Positions 36,312 through 45,035 of a DNA stretch of 64,000 bases are shown one piece after another; position 1 is the stretch's first letter; every line of letters begins with the position of its first letter. Source of the stretch: Vreelandella subglaciescola (lineage in GTDB: Bacteria; Pseudomonadota; Gammaproteobacteria; Pseudomonadales; Halomonadaceae). The translations under genes were made by a program, and so were the position numbers. The notes beneath the pieces were generated by a model. The model ran no database searches. It had not been told where the DNA came from and was given only the letters and a program-made list of their open reading frames with translations. Location of the stretch: the NCBI RefSeq assembly GCF_900142895.1, contig NZ_LT670847.1, forward strand, positions 2,914,001-2,978,000, read 5' to 3'.

Positions 36312-37901
36312 TTATCCGAGAACGCCCTGACTGCGCAGGTAATCATCATAGCTACCGCTGAAATCGACGATGCCATCGTCTTTCATCTCGATGATGCGCG
36401 TGGCCAGCGAGCCGACGAACTCGCGGTCGTGGCTGACAAAAATTAGCGTGCCGGCATAGTTATCCAGTGCCAGGTTGAGCGCTTCGATGGATTCCATGTC
36501 CAGGTGGTTCGTGGGCTCATCCATGACCAGCACATTGGGGTTTTGCAGCGCGAGTTTGCCAAACAGCATGCGCCCTTGCTCGCCACCGGAAATGACTTTC
36601 ACGGACTTGCCGATGTCGTCATTGGAGAACAGCATCCGCCCCAGAGCGCCGCGTACGGTCTGTTCGCCTTCCGTCGTCCACTGCTGCATCCATTCGAACA
36701 GGGTCTCGCCACCGTCAAAGTCCGTCGCGTGTTCCTGGGCGAAATAGCCGACGTCGGCGGCATCGGTCCACTGCACTTTGCCATCGTCAAGCGGTATCGC
36801 GCCTACCAGACAGTTGAGCAGGGTGGTCTTGCCGATGCCGTTGGGGCCGATGATGGCCACGCGCTCTCCCGCTTCGATGCGCAGGCCAATGCGCTCAAAC
36901 AGCACATTGTCGCCCCAGGCCTTGGTGAGGTCTTCCACTGCCACGGCCTGGCGATGAACCTTCTTTTTCTGCTCGAAGCGAATGAAGGGGCTGATCCGCG
37001 AAGAGGGCTTGACCTCATCGAGCTGGATCCTGTCAATCTTGCGCTGGCGCGACGTCGCCTGCTTGGCCTTGGAGGCATTGGCCGAGAAGCGGCTGACGAA
37101 TTGCTTGAGCTCGGCAATTTCGGCCTTTTTCTTGGCATTCTCGCTATGCAGGCGCTCTCGCGCCTGTGTGGCGGCGGTCATGTACTCATCATAATTACCG
37201 GGAAACAGCTGCAGCTCGCCGTAGTCCAGGTCCGCCATGTGGGTACAGACGCTGTTCAGGAAGTGGCGGTCGTGGGAGATGATGATCATTGTCGACGAGC
37301 GTGCCTTGATGATGTCTTCCAGCCAGCGAATCGTATTGATATCAAGGTGGTTGGTCGGCTCATCGAGCAGCAGCACGTCGGGATCGCTGAACAGGGCCTG
37401 GGCGAGTAGCACGCGGAGTTTCCAGCCCGGCGCGACAACGCTCATTGGCTGGTCGTGCTGCTCGAGGGGAATACCCAGGCCCATCAGCAATTCACCGGCA
37501 CGGGCCTCGGCGGTATAGCCATCGAGTTCGGCAAAGCGCACTTCGAGGTCGGCGACCGCCATGCCGTCTGCTTCACTCATCTCGGCCAGCGAGTAGATGC
37601 GTTCGCGCTCTGCCGCGACGGCCCAGAGTTCTTCGTTGCCCATGATCACTGTGTCGATGACACGCTCGTTCTCGAAGGCAAACTGATCCTGGCGTAATTT
37701 GCCCAGCCGCGTGGTGGCGTCTTTCATCACCTGGCCGCTGGTGGGCTCAAGGTCCCCCCCGAGAATCTTGATCAGGGTCGATTTGCCACAGCCATTGGCC
37801 CCGATCAGGCCGTAGCGATGGCCTTGGCCGAATTTGGCAGAAACGTTTTCAAACAGCGGCTTGGAGCCAAACTGCATAGTGATGTTGGCGGTAGAGAGCA
37901 C
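36312..37901 (-). CDS. ybiT: ABC-F family ATPase YbiT
   Basis: Soluble, ribosome-associated tandem-ABC protein of 529 residues; ABC-F members act on the translating ribosome rather than in transport. Two ABC modules have Walker A motifs GANGCGKST and GPNGIGKTT, and both carry [11 protein letters not shown] or [10 protein letters not shown]. The linker with the arm region [18 protein letters not shown] lies between. Close similarity in character to E. coli YbiT ([14 protein letters not shown]) makes that paralogue the best match. The start is GTG at 37901, giving [12 protein letters not shown]; longer open frame to 38015 is not conserved. Confidence 0.94.
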   Translation of the reverse strand: MLSTANITMQFGSKPLFENVSAKFGQGHRYGLIGANGCGKSTLIKILGGDLEPTSGQVMKDATTRLGKLRQDQFAFENERVIDTVIMGNEELWAVAAERERIYSLAEMSEADGMAVADLEVRFAELDGYTAEARAGELLMGLGIPLEQHDQPMSVVAPGWKLRVLLAQALFSDPDVLLLDEPTNHLDINTIRWLEDIIKARSSTMIIISHDRHFLNSVCTHMADLDYGELQLFPGNYDEYMTAATQARERLHSENAKKKAEIAELKQFVSRFSANASKAKQATSRQRKIDRIQLDEVKPSSRISPFIRFEQKKKVHRQAVAVEDLTKAWGDNVLFERIGLRIEAGERVAIIGPNGIGKTTLLNCLVGAIPLDDGKVQWTDAADVGYFAQEHATDFDGGETLFEWMQQWTTEGEQTVRGALGRMLFSNDDIGKSVKVISGGEQGRMLFGKLALQNPNVLVMDEPTNHLDMESIEALNLALDNYAGTLIFVSHDREFVGSLATRIIEMKDDGIVDFSGSYDDYLRSQGVLG

Positions 37902-38093
37902 GGCAGAGAATCTCGCGGGAGTCGTATGAATGGGAGGAGTATGAATGAGAGACTTGGGCCGGCACTGCAAGCGGCTTCGACCAAAGTGAAGGGCGTATTG
38001 TACGCGCCAGACCATGGGCTATCTACTCAATCAGGAAGGTGGCCTGCGGGTAGCTCTGTTGAAGGTGCTCGCAGGCTTTTTGCTTACAAAAAC

Positions 38094-38405
38094 TTAGGGG
38101 GCGAGTCGTCTGAGGTTGCGCACCATCATATAGGCGGCAAGGGCGCGCCGGCCGATACGTATAATGGGGCCCTGTTTTTTTACCAGGCGGTAGGCCACGC
38201 CACCGCCAGCAATCAGCAGCGGCGTCTTGTAGCGGGAAATTTGTTGCCAGCCGCGATCCAGAGGTGCGGCGGCGCGCTCAAGGCGGATGCCCTCGACCAT
38301 GATGTCGATGCGCTGCTGCTCAAGTGCGTCAAGCAGCTCGCGTTTGCGTGCAGCGCGCGAGGGTCGCTGGGTGGTGTTATCCGGATCAGCGTTCCTGGCG
38401 GGCAT
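38094..38405 (-). CDS. YqjK-like membrane protein
   Basis: A small basic protein of about 103 residues, with an N-terminal polar helix (RAARKRELLDALEQQRIDIM) and a short hydrophobic stretch near residues 64-72 (TPLLIAGGGVAYRLV). It lies last in a row with YqjD- and YqjE-like genes, exactly as in the E. coli yqjDEK cluster. Its start at 38405 has GGAG upstream and overlaps yqjE by 20 bp. Function unknown. Confidence 0.72.
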   Translation of the reverse strand: MPARNADPDNTTQRPSRAARKRELLDALEQQRIDIMVEGIRLERAAAPLDRGWQQISRYKTPLLIAGGGVAYRLVKKQGPIIRIGRRALAAYMMVRNLRRLAP

Positions 38406-38784
38406 CGTTGTTCTGCTCCAATAGCGCGCGGTCGGTAGCAAGCTGGCTGAGCGTGTCTTTCAGCAGGGTGTGGCGTCTGGCCTGACGCACCGCCACCACG
38501 GCCAGCACAAGGCTTGCCAGCAGCAGCACGGCCGCACTGGCGCCGATGGCCAACAGCCGGTGGCTCTCCCAGAATATGGCGATGACCAGCGTCGTCAGGG
38601 TTGCCGTGCCGAGCATAAACAAAAGCAGGCTTGCGCCTGCCAGTAGTATCAGCGTTAACAGGCGCGCCCGCTCTTCTTCGAGCTCCAGCACCGCCAGACG
38701 CAGACGCGTTTCACCATTGGCGATAAGCGTTTTAAGCACCTGTCTGGCGGCGTGGATTGCACGTTGGCCGGGGCCCAGCGCCAT
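38386..38784 (-). CDS. yqjE: YqjE-like holin-superfamily membrane protein
   Basis: A 132-residue inner-membrane protein with two long hydrophobic segments (about residues 43-70 and 77-98) and charged helical ends, matching the YqjE/phage holin 3_6 superfamily. Despite the family name there is no sign of phage genes here. It starts one base into the stop of the yqjD-like gene (TAATG), so translation is coupled. Function unknown. Confidence 0.8.
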   Translation of the reverse strand: MALGPGQRAIHAARQVLKTLIANGETRLRLAVLELEEERARLLTLILLAGASLLLFMLGTATLTTLVIAIFWESHRLLAIGASAAVLLLASLVLAVVAVRQARRHTLLKDTLSQLATDRALLEQNNDARQER

Positions 38785-39116
38785 TAGCGCCGCCCGAGCA
38801 GCAGGCCGACCACAACGCCAGCAGCGGCGCCGATGCCAATGCTTGCCCAGGGGTTTTCATGGACGTAGCGATCGCAGCAGTCGGCCTGGTTGGTCAGGGA
38901 GTCGCGGGTATCGGCGTACAAGCGCTCACCGCGTGCTTCAACGCGTGAGCGAGTGTCTTTCAAGCGTTTCTCGGCGCGCTCGCGAAGATCTTTCATCTCT
39001 GAGCTCGCGTCTTTGGCCGTCGCGTTGACCAGCTCTTCCACGGTGTCGCTCAGGTGACGTAAATCGTCCTGCAGCTGGTCGGTCTGAGTATTATGGTCTG
39101 ATTGTTTCTTAGCCAT
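38784..39116 (-). CDS. yqjD: DUF883 / YqjD-ElaB-family ribosome-binding membrane protein
   Basis: A 110-residue protein with a long polar amphipathic helix and one C-terminal membrane anchor ending in GAAAGVVVGLLLGRR, the diagnostic tail of the YqjD/ElaB family (DUF883). In E. coli these proteins tether ribosomes to the inner membrane in stationary phase. The ENPWASIGIG segment before the anchor is typical. First gene of yqjDEK. Confidence 0.88.
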   Translation of the reverse strand: MAKKQSDHNTQTDQLQDDLRHLSDTVEELVNATAKDASSEMKDLRERAEKRLKDTRSRVEARGERLYADTRDSLTNQADCCDRYVHENPWASIGIGAAAGVVVGLLLGRR

Positions 39117-39259
39117 GTTGTCTTCCTCTTCAATGAATGACAGCGCAGTAAGTAAGTGCTTTCAGCATAGCAGATATGACGGTGGTACATCAGCCACCAT
39201 AGCCGGCGCTCAGCGTGAGCGATGCCGTGCTTCTGGGCGTCAGGCGTGAGGCGTGAGGC

Positions 39260-39607
39260 CTAAAGGGCGGCAACGACCGTGACTTCAACGAGGATGACAT
39301 CACGCGCCATGGTCGACTGCACGCAAGAACGCGCCGGGGCGCAGCCTTCCGGAAGCCATTCATTCCACAGTTCATTGAAAGTTGCAACGTCCTTGTTGTC
39401 TTTCAGGTGAATCAAGGCCGACAGGATCTTGCTGTTATCGGTGCCGGCTTCTTGCAGGTGGTCATCGATACGCGCGAGTACGGACTTGGTCTGACCGATG
39501 ATATCGTCATTCACATCCAGCGCGACCTGGCCGCACAGGTAAACGGTGTCGTTGTGGATGACGATGCGGCTGACTTTCTCGTTGGTACGCTGGCGGGTAA
39601 TGCTCAT
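39260..39607 (-). CDS. Rid (YjgF/YER057c/UK114) family protein, YoaB-like
   Basis: A small cytosolic protein of 115 residues. RidA proteins deaminate reactive enamine/imine intermediates. The conserved arginine is in PARSCVQST and the closing beta strand LVEVTVVAAL fits the family. Overall character (IVIHNDTVYLCGQV and the helix QTKSVLARIDDHL) is closer to the YoaB-type subgroup than to archetypal RidA, so deaminase activity should not be assumed. It stands alone between pldA and yqjD. Confidence 0.86.
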   Translation of the reverse strand: MSITRQRTNEKVSRIVIHNDTVYLCGQVALDVNDDIIGQTKSVLARIDDHLQEAGTDNSKILSALIHLKDNKDVATFNELWNEWLPEGCAPARSCVQSTMARDVILVEVTVVAAL

Positions 39608-39673
39608 GGTATTTCCTTGCCGTAGGTTGTGTGGTGTAGAAAAAGCAGTGGATAGAAGCGCATTGAGCGCGAC

Positions 39674-40723
39674 TTAGCGCAGCAAACCGCTGGGTGTGAA
39701 CAGCGGGTTCAGGCTGAAGCCAAGGCTCAGCCGGTGCACCCGGTGGTCGTAGTCGATCAGGCTTTCGCCGTAGCCATAGTAGTATTGCACGTGGCCGCGT
39801 ACGCCGTTGAAAGCCGGCCAGCTGTAGTCGAGCTGGGTGCCGTAGTTGCCGGCGGACGGATTGCCGCGTAACTGGGCAGAGATTTCCTGATCATGGTTGA
39901 AGCGCTTTGCCAGACGGATGTCGCCGTAGCCCATGTAGCGCTCGATATCGGGATTGTCGTCTTCGCTATCGGTTTCCGGAATACGCCAGTGCGGGGCGAG
40001 CGTCACGGCCCAGTCGCCGCGCTGCAGCGTGCTTTCAAGGTAAACACGGTTCCAGCTGCGCGATAGCGGCGATGAGCGGCCGTTGGACTGGTGGTTGAGC
40101 GAGACCCGATTGCGAGTGTTGACCCAGCCAAAGATATTCCAGGCATTGGCAAAGTCGATAAAGATTTCCGGCTCGTAGTTGGTTTCACGGAAGGGTGACG
40201 AGGAATCGGTGTTATACGCCTGCCACCAGCTGCGCTGGGTGTAACCAAAGTAAAGGTCGCCGTTATCGCCAAACAGCCCTTCGGCCAGTGAAAACTTGGC
40301 GCTGAACTGAAACTTCACCTCGGTGCTGTCTACGCGGCCGTCGGCGTCAATGTCGCGAAAACTGGCGCTATCCTTGTTGCCGTTGTAGCTCACCGGGAAC
40401 AGGTAATTAACGCGGTGCGCGGTGATGGAGAACGGGTTCTGGCTCGACTCCTCCTCCAGCTGACGGCGTTCGCGAGTTTCCTCGATGGCCTTCTCTTCAG
40501 GCGGCGTGGGGATTAACGCCGCCTGATATGCGGACGCTTCAAAACGCGGCTCTTTCTGCCCTTCAAGACGAGTAAGCTCTTGATTGAGCTTGGCCATCTC
40601 GCGGTTTAAGGCGTCAATGCGCGCCTCTATTGCGGCCTGGTCAGCCGGCTGGGCGTAAGCGCTGCCGGCATAGGCCGCCAGCAGAAGGCTCAGGCAGGCA
40701 AATGATGAATGTCGGGCGATCAT
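39674..40723 (-). CDS. pldA: outer-membrane phospholipase A (OMPLA)
   Basis: Outer-membrane beta-barrel phospholipase of 349 residues. It hydrolyses phospholipids that reach the outer leaflet and signals membrane asymmetry loss. A signal peptide ends at SAYAQP and a coiled-coil-like segment (residues 28-60, AIEARIDALNREMAKLNQEL) precedes the barrel. The catalytic triad is H211, S213 and N225, with the same 2- and 14-residue spacing as E. coli OMPLA (H142, S144, N156). The N-terminal coiled coil is longer than in E. coli. Monocistronic. Confidence 0.93.
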   Translation of the reverse strand: MIARHSSFACLSLLLAAYAGSAYAQPADQAAIEARIDALNREMAKLNQELTRLEGQKEPRFEASAYQAALIPTPPEEKAIEETRERRQLEEESSQNPFSITAHRVNYLFPVSYNGNKDSASFRDIDADGRVDSTEVKFQFSAKFSLAEGLFGDNGDLYFGYTQRSWWQAYNTDSSSPFRETNYEPEIFIDFANAWNIFGWVNTRNRVSLNHQSNGRSSPLSRSWNRVYLESTLQRGDWAVTLAPHWRIPETDSEDDNPDIERYMGYGDIRLAKRFNHDQEISAQLRGNPSAGNYGTQLDYSWPAFNGVRGHVQYYYGYGESLIDYDHRVHRLSLGFSLNPLFTPSGLLR

Positions 40724-40802
40724 GGTCAGGGCTCGTCAATGGATGAGTAGGCAAAACGCCTGCGCTTTTTCTAACACGCGGTCAGAAGAAGTCAACTGAC
40801 GC

Positions 40803-41594
40803 TCAAGCATGGCGCTTGAGCGCGTGGAGTAAAAATTCACGATTGCCGTCACCGCCGGTAATCGGGCTTGGCTGCCAGTGAACGATGTGCAGGCCACTTT
40901 GCTCGCAAGCGTTTTCCAGCCGCGTTTTTACCTCGGCATAGCGGCGCGGATCGCGCACTACGCCGCGCTTGTCCAGTGCCGCCGGGTCGAGCTCGAACTG
41001 CGGTTTGACCAGTGATATCAGCTCGCCGCCGGCCGGTAGCGCCGCGGCAATTTCGGGCAGAATCAGCGTTTGTGAAATAAATGAGACATCCATCACCGCC
41101 GCGCTGGGTGCGTGCTGGGCCAGCAGCTCGGCAAAGGCGCTGGACTGGCCAAGCGCACGGGCGTTGATGCCTTCCAGGCAGCTGACGCGGGCATCGTCGC
41201 GCAGTGCCTCGGCCAGCTGCCCGTGGCCAACTTCAATGCCGATGACGTGCCGCGCGCCAAAGCGCAGCGCGCAGTCGCTGAAGCCGCCGGTGGACTGCCC
41301 TACATCGAGCACGGCCTGGCCGTCAAAGCGCTTTCCAAGGGCATTCAGCACTGCTTCCAGCTTGAGTCCTGCCCGCGATACGTAGCGCTCCTCAGGGTCG
41401 TCATCGACGGCCAGCGGCGTTGCGTCGGCCAGTTTTTCGCTGGCTTTGGCGAGCCGCGCCCGGGTGTCGGTGCGCCATACGCGGCCGTTCTTGATCAGCC
41501 GCTGAGCGCGGGTGCGCGAGGCGGCGAGCTGCTGTTGGACTAAAAGCTGATCAAGACGCGGCATCGGGCTACTCTGCATCGGGCTACTCTGCAT
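40803..41594 (-). CDS. tlyA: TlyA-family rRNA 2'-O-methyltransferase
   Basis: FtsJ-fold methyltransferase with an N-terminal S4 RNA-binding domain. TlyA proteins methylate ribose at C1409 of 16S and/or C1920 of 23S rRNA. The S4 part is MPRLDQLLVQQQLAASRTRAQRLI and the SAM motif LDVGQSTGGFSDCALRFGA. Three in-frame ATGs at 41594, 41579 and 41564 come from a 15-bp tandem repeat, giving N-termini of 263, 258 or 253 residues. The first has AAGG seven bases upstream and follows the upstream gene's stop by 4 bp. Any of them could be used. Confidence 0.92.
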   Translation of the reverse strand: MQSSPMQSSPMPRLDQLLVQQQLAASRTRAQRLIKNGRVWRTDTRARLAKASEKLADATPLAVDDDPEERYVSRAGLKLEAVLNALGKRFDGQAVLDVGQSTGGFSDCALRFGARHVIGIEVGHGQLAEALRDDARVSCLEGINARALGQSSAFAELLAQHAPSAAVMDVSFISQTLILPEIAAALPAGGELISLVKPQFELDPAALDKRGVVRDPRRYAEVKTRLENACEQSGLHIVHWQPSPITGGDGNREFLLHALKRHA

Positions 41595-41605
41595 CGGGCT
41601 ACCTT
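41561..41605. repeat. three 15-bp tandem repeats at the tlyA start
   Basis: Units GCATCGGGCTACTCT at 41561-41575 and 41576-41590 are identical; the third (41591-41605) has two changes. Read on the minus strand each unit gives AGAG (or AAGG)-N7-ATG, so each carries its own start codon and ribosome-binding-like sequence. The stop codon of the upstream gene lies in the third unit. Confidence 0.92.
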
Positions 41606-43659
41606 GGGGCATGGGGGTGGGCACCGATGCCGGGGTCGGCTTGCAGGCCGCCTGCGGGCAGGCGTTCGGCGCCCCAGCTGCGCGAGATGTAGCCCTTGAC
41701 CCGCGACAGCTCGTCGCCGCTGACGGTGGCCAGTTCGCCGTGCTCAAGCGTATCGTAATGGTAGATATACAGCCGTGAGGCAAACTGCTCGAACGGCAGT
41801 GAGGCTTCGCCAAAGCGCTCGCCGCTGCCTGCGGTGCTGACCACAACGCCATCGCCCCAGTCCTGGCCGCTGTCGTTGTTGGGGTTGTAGAAATACACCC
41901 GCATCTGGTCATCGGGATCCAGCGAGGCGCGCAGCATGCTGATGGCGTGCCAGCCGATAAAGTGGCCAGCGCTGTTGGTGACGGCGATCCCCGCCGGCTG
42001 AGGATGGATCAGCGGCTGGTTGCCGTTATAGTACGGATGATAGCTGGCGTAAAAATGCCGCAGAAAAGCATCAACGTCGATGAGTTTGCCGGTGGCAACG
42101 TCGACGTTAATGCAAAACCCGCGCCCTGACCACCAGCCGTGAAACTCGGGGTTAACCCAGCGGTGCGGGTCGCCTTCGCGGCCGATACAGCGCCGGCCCA
42201 TTTCGGCATAGATGCGGTCAAGATGGGGCACAACGATCAACGAGACGGGATCCAGATCGATGGGCAGCTCGGTGGCGACGCCGGAAAGGCTGGCCATTGA
42301 GGAAATCGGCTGACCTTCGAAGTGCATGATGATTTCATCGTCGCGCGCCGCCCAGACCACCATCTGCAGAAGGTAGTCGGGGTCGTTGTAGGACCACATG
42401 GAGAGCGCTCGTGCCGACTGGCAAGTCGGGTTATTGCCCTGGCCGACGCCAAGCGGCAGCCCCAGCATGCACAGCACGCCTTCCAATAGCCTGGCGCGGG
42501 GCGATACGGCATCGCCGTAAGACAGCGTCAAGCGTGCCTGGGACCATTCCGAGAGCGTAAGCCCGATCTGGCGCCACATGGCCGGCGCCACCGGCGGCTG
42601 ATAGAGAATGCCGCGCTCAAGCGTGAGCGCCAGACCGTAAACGGCCTGTGCGGTGGCGGGATAAACGCCGGTTCGCACTAGCGCAAGTACCAGTTCGCGG
42701 TAGCACAGCAGGCAGTCGCGGCCGGTGGAAGACAGCCCCAGCGCCTCGACGATAAGCTGATCGCTTTCCTCGACAAGATGGCGCAGAAACACGGCATGAT
42801 AGGGCGATACCAGCCCGGTATCGTGCATGGCGCGGGCAAACCCGGTGGCTTCTTCCTGCAGCGCGGTATGATCCATGCGCTCCAGGCGCTGACGATAAAC
42901 ATCAATGCCGGGATCTTCCTGGCAGGCCAGCGTAGGGCCGAACAGCGAGCTGACCAGCCGCGCCGCGCCCTGGCCGCTGGCGCCTAAATCAATCGTCGGG
43001 TCGGCCTGGCACAGCGCAATCTGAGTGACCATCTGCTTGATGGCCTCTACCTGTAACGGGCGCTGTCGGAGAATGCGCCAGATTTCCTCGATCAGCGTGT
43101 CGATGATGTGTTCGTAGCCAATGCGCGTGGCCAGATGCTGAAACAGGGAGCGGGGTATCTGCGCCAAACGCCCCTGGGTTGCACGCTCGGCTTCAGTGGG
43201 TGGGGTAAATAGCAGCCACAGGTTAAGCGCCATGGCCTGGGTTAAATAGCGGTGAGCATGCTCGGCAGACGCCTCGGCGTGAGCGAAGGTGTGCTTGGAC
43301 ACGGCGAGCAGACGCAGCTCGCTTAGCGCCTCGATGACCACGACGTTGGCGTCGGCGTTTTTCAGCGCATGGGTGGTCAGCGACGGCAGCAGGTGCTGGG
43401 GGGTTGCCCAGTCGGAGCCGTCAAACACGCCGGCGTTCTCCAATGCCTCGGCTCGCGCTTCGATCGCCGCACAGCCGCCGTCTTTCAGCAGCACCCGCCG
43501 CGCTGTATCGAGTACGCGGGGTAGTCTGGCGACCTTGTTGAAGGCTGGCGCCTGCTCAAGCAGGCGCAGCGCTTCGTCGAGTTTTTCCACCAGTCCGTCA
43601 AGCTTGACCGCCTCTGGGGAAGAGGCATTAGTGGAAGATGTATTGTTTGTCGTCGTCAC
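41599..43659 (-). CDS. uncharacterised 686-residue protein with papain-like catalytic signature
   Basis: I do not recognise the family. The first 340 residues look helical and low in motifs, and there is no signal peptide or membrane segment. The C-terminal half has Q407-G408-x4-C413 followed by a helix (QSARALSMW), then H571 in GWHAISM and N592/N594/N595 in YFYNPNNDSGQDWG. This order and the six-residue Q-to-C spacing are those of papain-fold cysteine peptidases and transglutaminase-like enzymes (papain Q19, C25, H159, N175). That assignment is my inference. An ATP-grasp gene lies 31 bp upstream and tlyA starts 4 bp downstream, so the three probably form one operon. The protein could trim, ligate or cross-link a peptide made with the ATP-grasp enzyme. 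Confidence 0.6.
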   Translation of the reverse strand: MTTTNNTSSTNASSPEAVKLDGLVEKLDEALRLLEQAPAFNKVARLPRVLDTARRVLLKDGGCAAIEARAEALENAGVFDGSDWATPQHLLPSLTTHALKNADANVVVIEALSELRLLAVSKHTFAHAEASAEHAHRYLTQAMALNLWLLFTPPTEAERATQGRLAQIPRSLFQHLATRIGYEHIIDTLIEEIWRILRQRPLQVEAIKQMVTQIALCQADPTIDLGASGQGAARLVSSLFGPTLACQEDPGIDVYRQRLERMDHTALQEEATGFARAMHDTGLVSPYHAVFLRHLVEESDQLIVEALGLSSTGRDCLLCYRELVLALVRTGVYPATAQAVYGLALTLERGILYQPPVAPAMWRQIGLTLSEWSQARLTLSYGDAVSPRARLLEGVLCMLGLPLGVGQGNNPTCQSARALSMWSYNDPDYLLQMVVWAARDDEIIMHFEGQPISSMASLSGVATELPIDLDPVSLIVVPHLDRIYAEMGRRCIGREGDPHRWVNPEFHGWWSGRGFCINVDVATGKLIDVDAFLRHFYASYHPYYNGNQPLIHPQPAGIAVTNSAGHFIGWHAISMLRASLDPDDQMRVYFYNPNNDSGQDWGDGVVVSTAGSGERFGEASLPFEQFASRLYIYHYDTLEHGELATVSGDELSRVKGYISRSWGAERLPAGGLQADPGIGAHPHAPR

Positions 43660-43690
43660 GGTGACTCCTTATCCCTGCCTGTAAGGGGGA

Positions 43691-44914
43691 TTATACATAG
43701 AAGTCGAGGTCTTCCTGATGTTTCAGTAAATCGCGCAGGGTATGGGCATCGTCGCCCTTGAAGTAGACCAGCCCCCAGTGCGTGCCAAAGGCCGTGCGTT
43801 TGGTCACGGTTTCCTCCATCGGCGTGGTGAGCTCGTGGGACTCGAAGTAGGGGTGATCTTCCACTTCCTCAGGCAGTTCGAGCCGGCTGACCACGCGCCA
43901 GCGCGGGTAAACCCCGAAGCAACCGGCAAAGCCGTCGGCATCGACCACTTCCTTGGGGAAGAAGGCAGCGACTTCTTCTGCGGTGGTGTGCGGGTCGAAC
44001 ACCAGCATGGACGCCTGATAGGCGTTGAAGCCGTAGACGCGCTCCAGCAGCTCGAACACCTTGAACCCCGGCGGGCGGTAGGCCACTTCACCGAAGTACA
44101 TTTCGCCGTCGCTGGTGACAAAGTATTCGGGGTGGATCAGGCCAAACTCGATATCGAAGGTTTTGATCAGCTTTTCGATTTGCGCGGTAATCTGCGCGCG
44201 GTATTTTTCCAGCTCCGGCGAGGCGGGCACAAACACCGAATAGCCGAGCGTGACGTACTCGGAAATGTTCAGAAAGGCGATTTTGCCATTGTGAATCCAC
44301 GCCTCGACGGCAAACTCCCAGCCGTCCAGGTGCGATTCCATCAACACCGGAAATTCTTCCTCGGGGATGGTGTCGACTTCGTCCGGCGTGCGGATTATCC
44401 GGTGGCCGAGGCAGCCGGCCTTGTCGAACGCTTTCAGGTGGATGGGGTCGTTGGGATCGCCGTCGAGCTTGAGCAGTGTCTGGTTGACGCGCTTCAGGAA
44501 GCGCACCACGTCTTCCTTGTCGTGGGCTTCTTCGAAGATGCCCACGCGAATGCCGCCAAGCTGGGCGCGGCGTTTCATCAGGGCCTTGTCACGCAGCAGC
44601 AGCGACTGGCCGTACAGGCGCGGATTATCCAGCAGGACGGAGTTGATCGCGCCGGCCCATTCCACGGTTTCTTCAAACAGCGGAACGGCGACGTTAACGC
44701 CTTTTTCCTTGAGGGTGGTGGCGATTTCCAGCGAGCGGTCGTTCAAGCGCTCGAAATCCCACGATACATAGGGAATATCGTGTTGTTGGCAGTAATCTTC
44801 TGCCCAGTCAGGTGCTACCACAATGTAGCGACGATCGAATTTTTCGGCGGCTTCAATGGCGCTCAAGCTCCAGCCGAGAAGGGCGATGTAGCCTTTGTTG
44901 GTATCCTTTTGCAT
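43691..44914 (-). CDS. ATP-grasp ligase of unknown substrate
   Basis: A cytosolic ATP-grasp enzyme of 407 residues, forming an acyl-phosphate and joining it to an amine, thiol or similar group. An N-terminal Rossmann-like part (YIALLGWSLSAIEAAEKF) is followed by the ATP-binding core, with ESHLDGWEFAVEAWIHNGKIAF and the metal/ATP segment HPEYFVTSDGEMYFGEVAYRPPG. The closing motif is E-V-A-Y-R-P-P-G, closer to the PurK/PurT form than to the EINPR form of amino-acid ligases. No substrate can be inferred. The ATG has CAGGAG seven bases upstream. An IS1182-type element begins about 120 bp upstream. Confidence 0.85.
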   Translation of the reverse strand: MQKDTNKGYIALLGWSLSAIEAAEKFDRRYIVVAPDWAEDYCQQHDIPYVSWDFERLNDRSLEIATTLKEKGVNVAVPLFEETVEWAGAINSVLLDNPRLYGQSLLLRDKALMKRRAQLGGIRVGIFEEAHDKEDVVRFLKRVNQTLLKLDGDPNDPIHLKAFDKAGCLGHRIIRTPDEVDTIPEEEFPVLMESHLDGWEFAVEAWIHNGKIAFLNISEYVTLGYSVFVPASPELEKYRAQITAQIEKLIKTFDIEFGLIHPEYFVTSDGEMYFGEVAYRPPGFKVFELLERVYGFNAYQASMLVFDPHTTAEEVAAFFPKEVVDADGFAGCFGVYPRWRVVSRLELPEEVEDHPYFESHELTTPMEETVTKRTAFGTHWGLVYFKGDDAHTLRDLLKHQEDLDFYV

Positions 44915-45035
44915 TGTTCAGCTCCTGTTGCTGCAGACCTGTTGTTGTGACTCGGTGTGGGTGGATCGGTCGTGGCAAAACGTTGAGTGACGCAAGAGTC
45001 GGCAAGCGCCTTTAGCGACTCTGATATCACTCTAG

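Noticed and set aside
36075..36376. Minus-strand frames of 71 and 96 codons in the dgkA spacer
   Set aside because: Weak or no ribosome-binding sites, no hydrophobic or domain pattern, and they cross a hairpin and palindromes; one overlaps the ybiT end.
38386..38784. Holin-like annotation taken as evidence of a prophage
   Set aside because: The gene belongs to the chromosomal yqjDEK cluster; no phage structural, integrase or lysis genes are nearby.
41561..41605. Repeat set considered as a CRISPR remnant
   Set aside because: Units are directly adjacent with no spacers, and no cas genes are present in the window.
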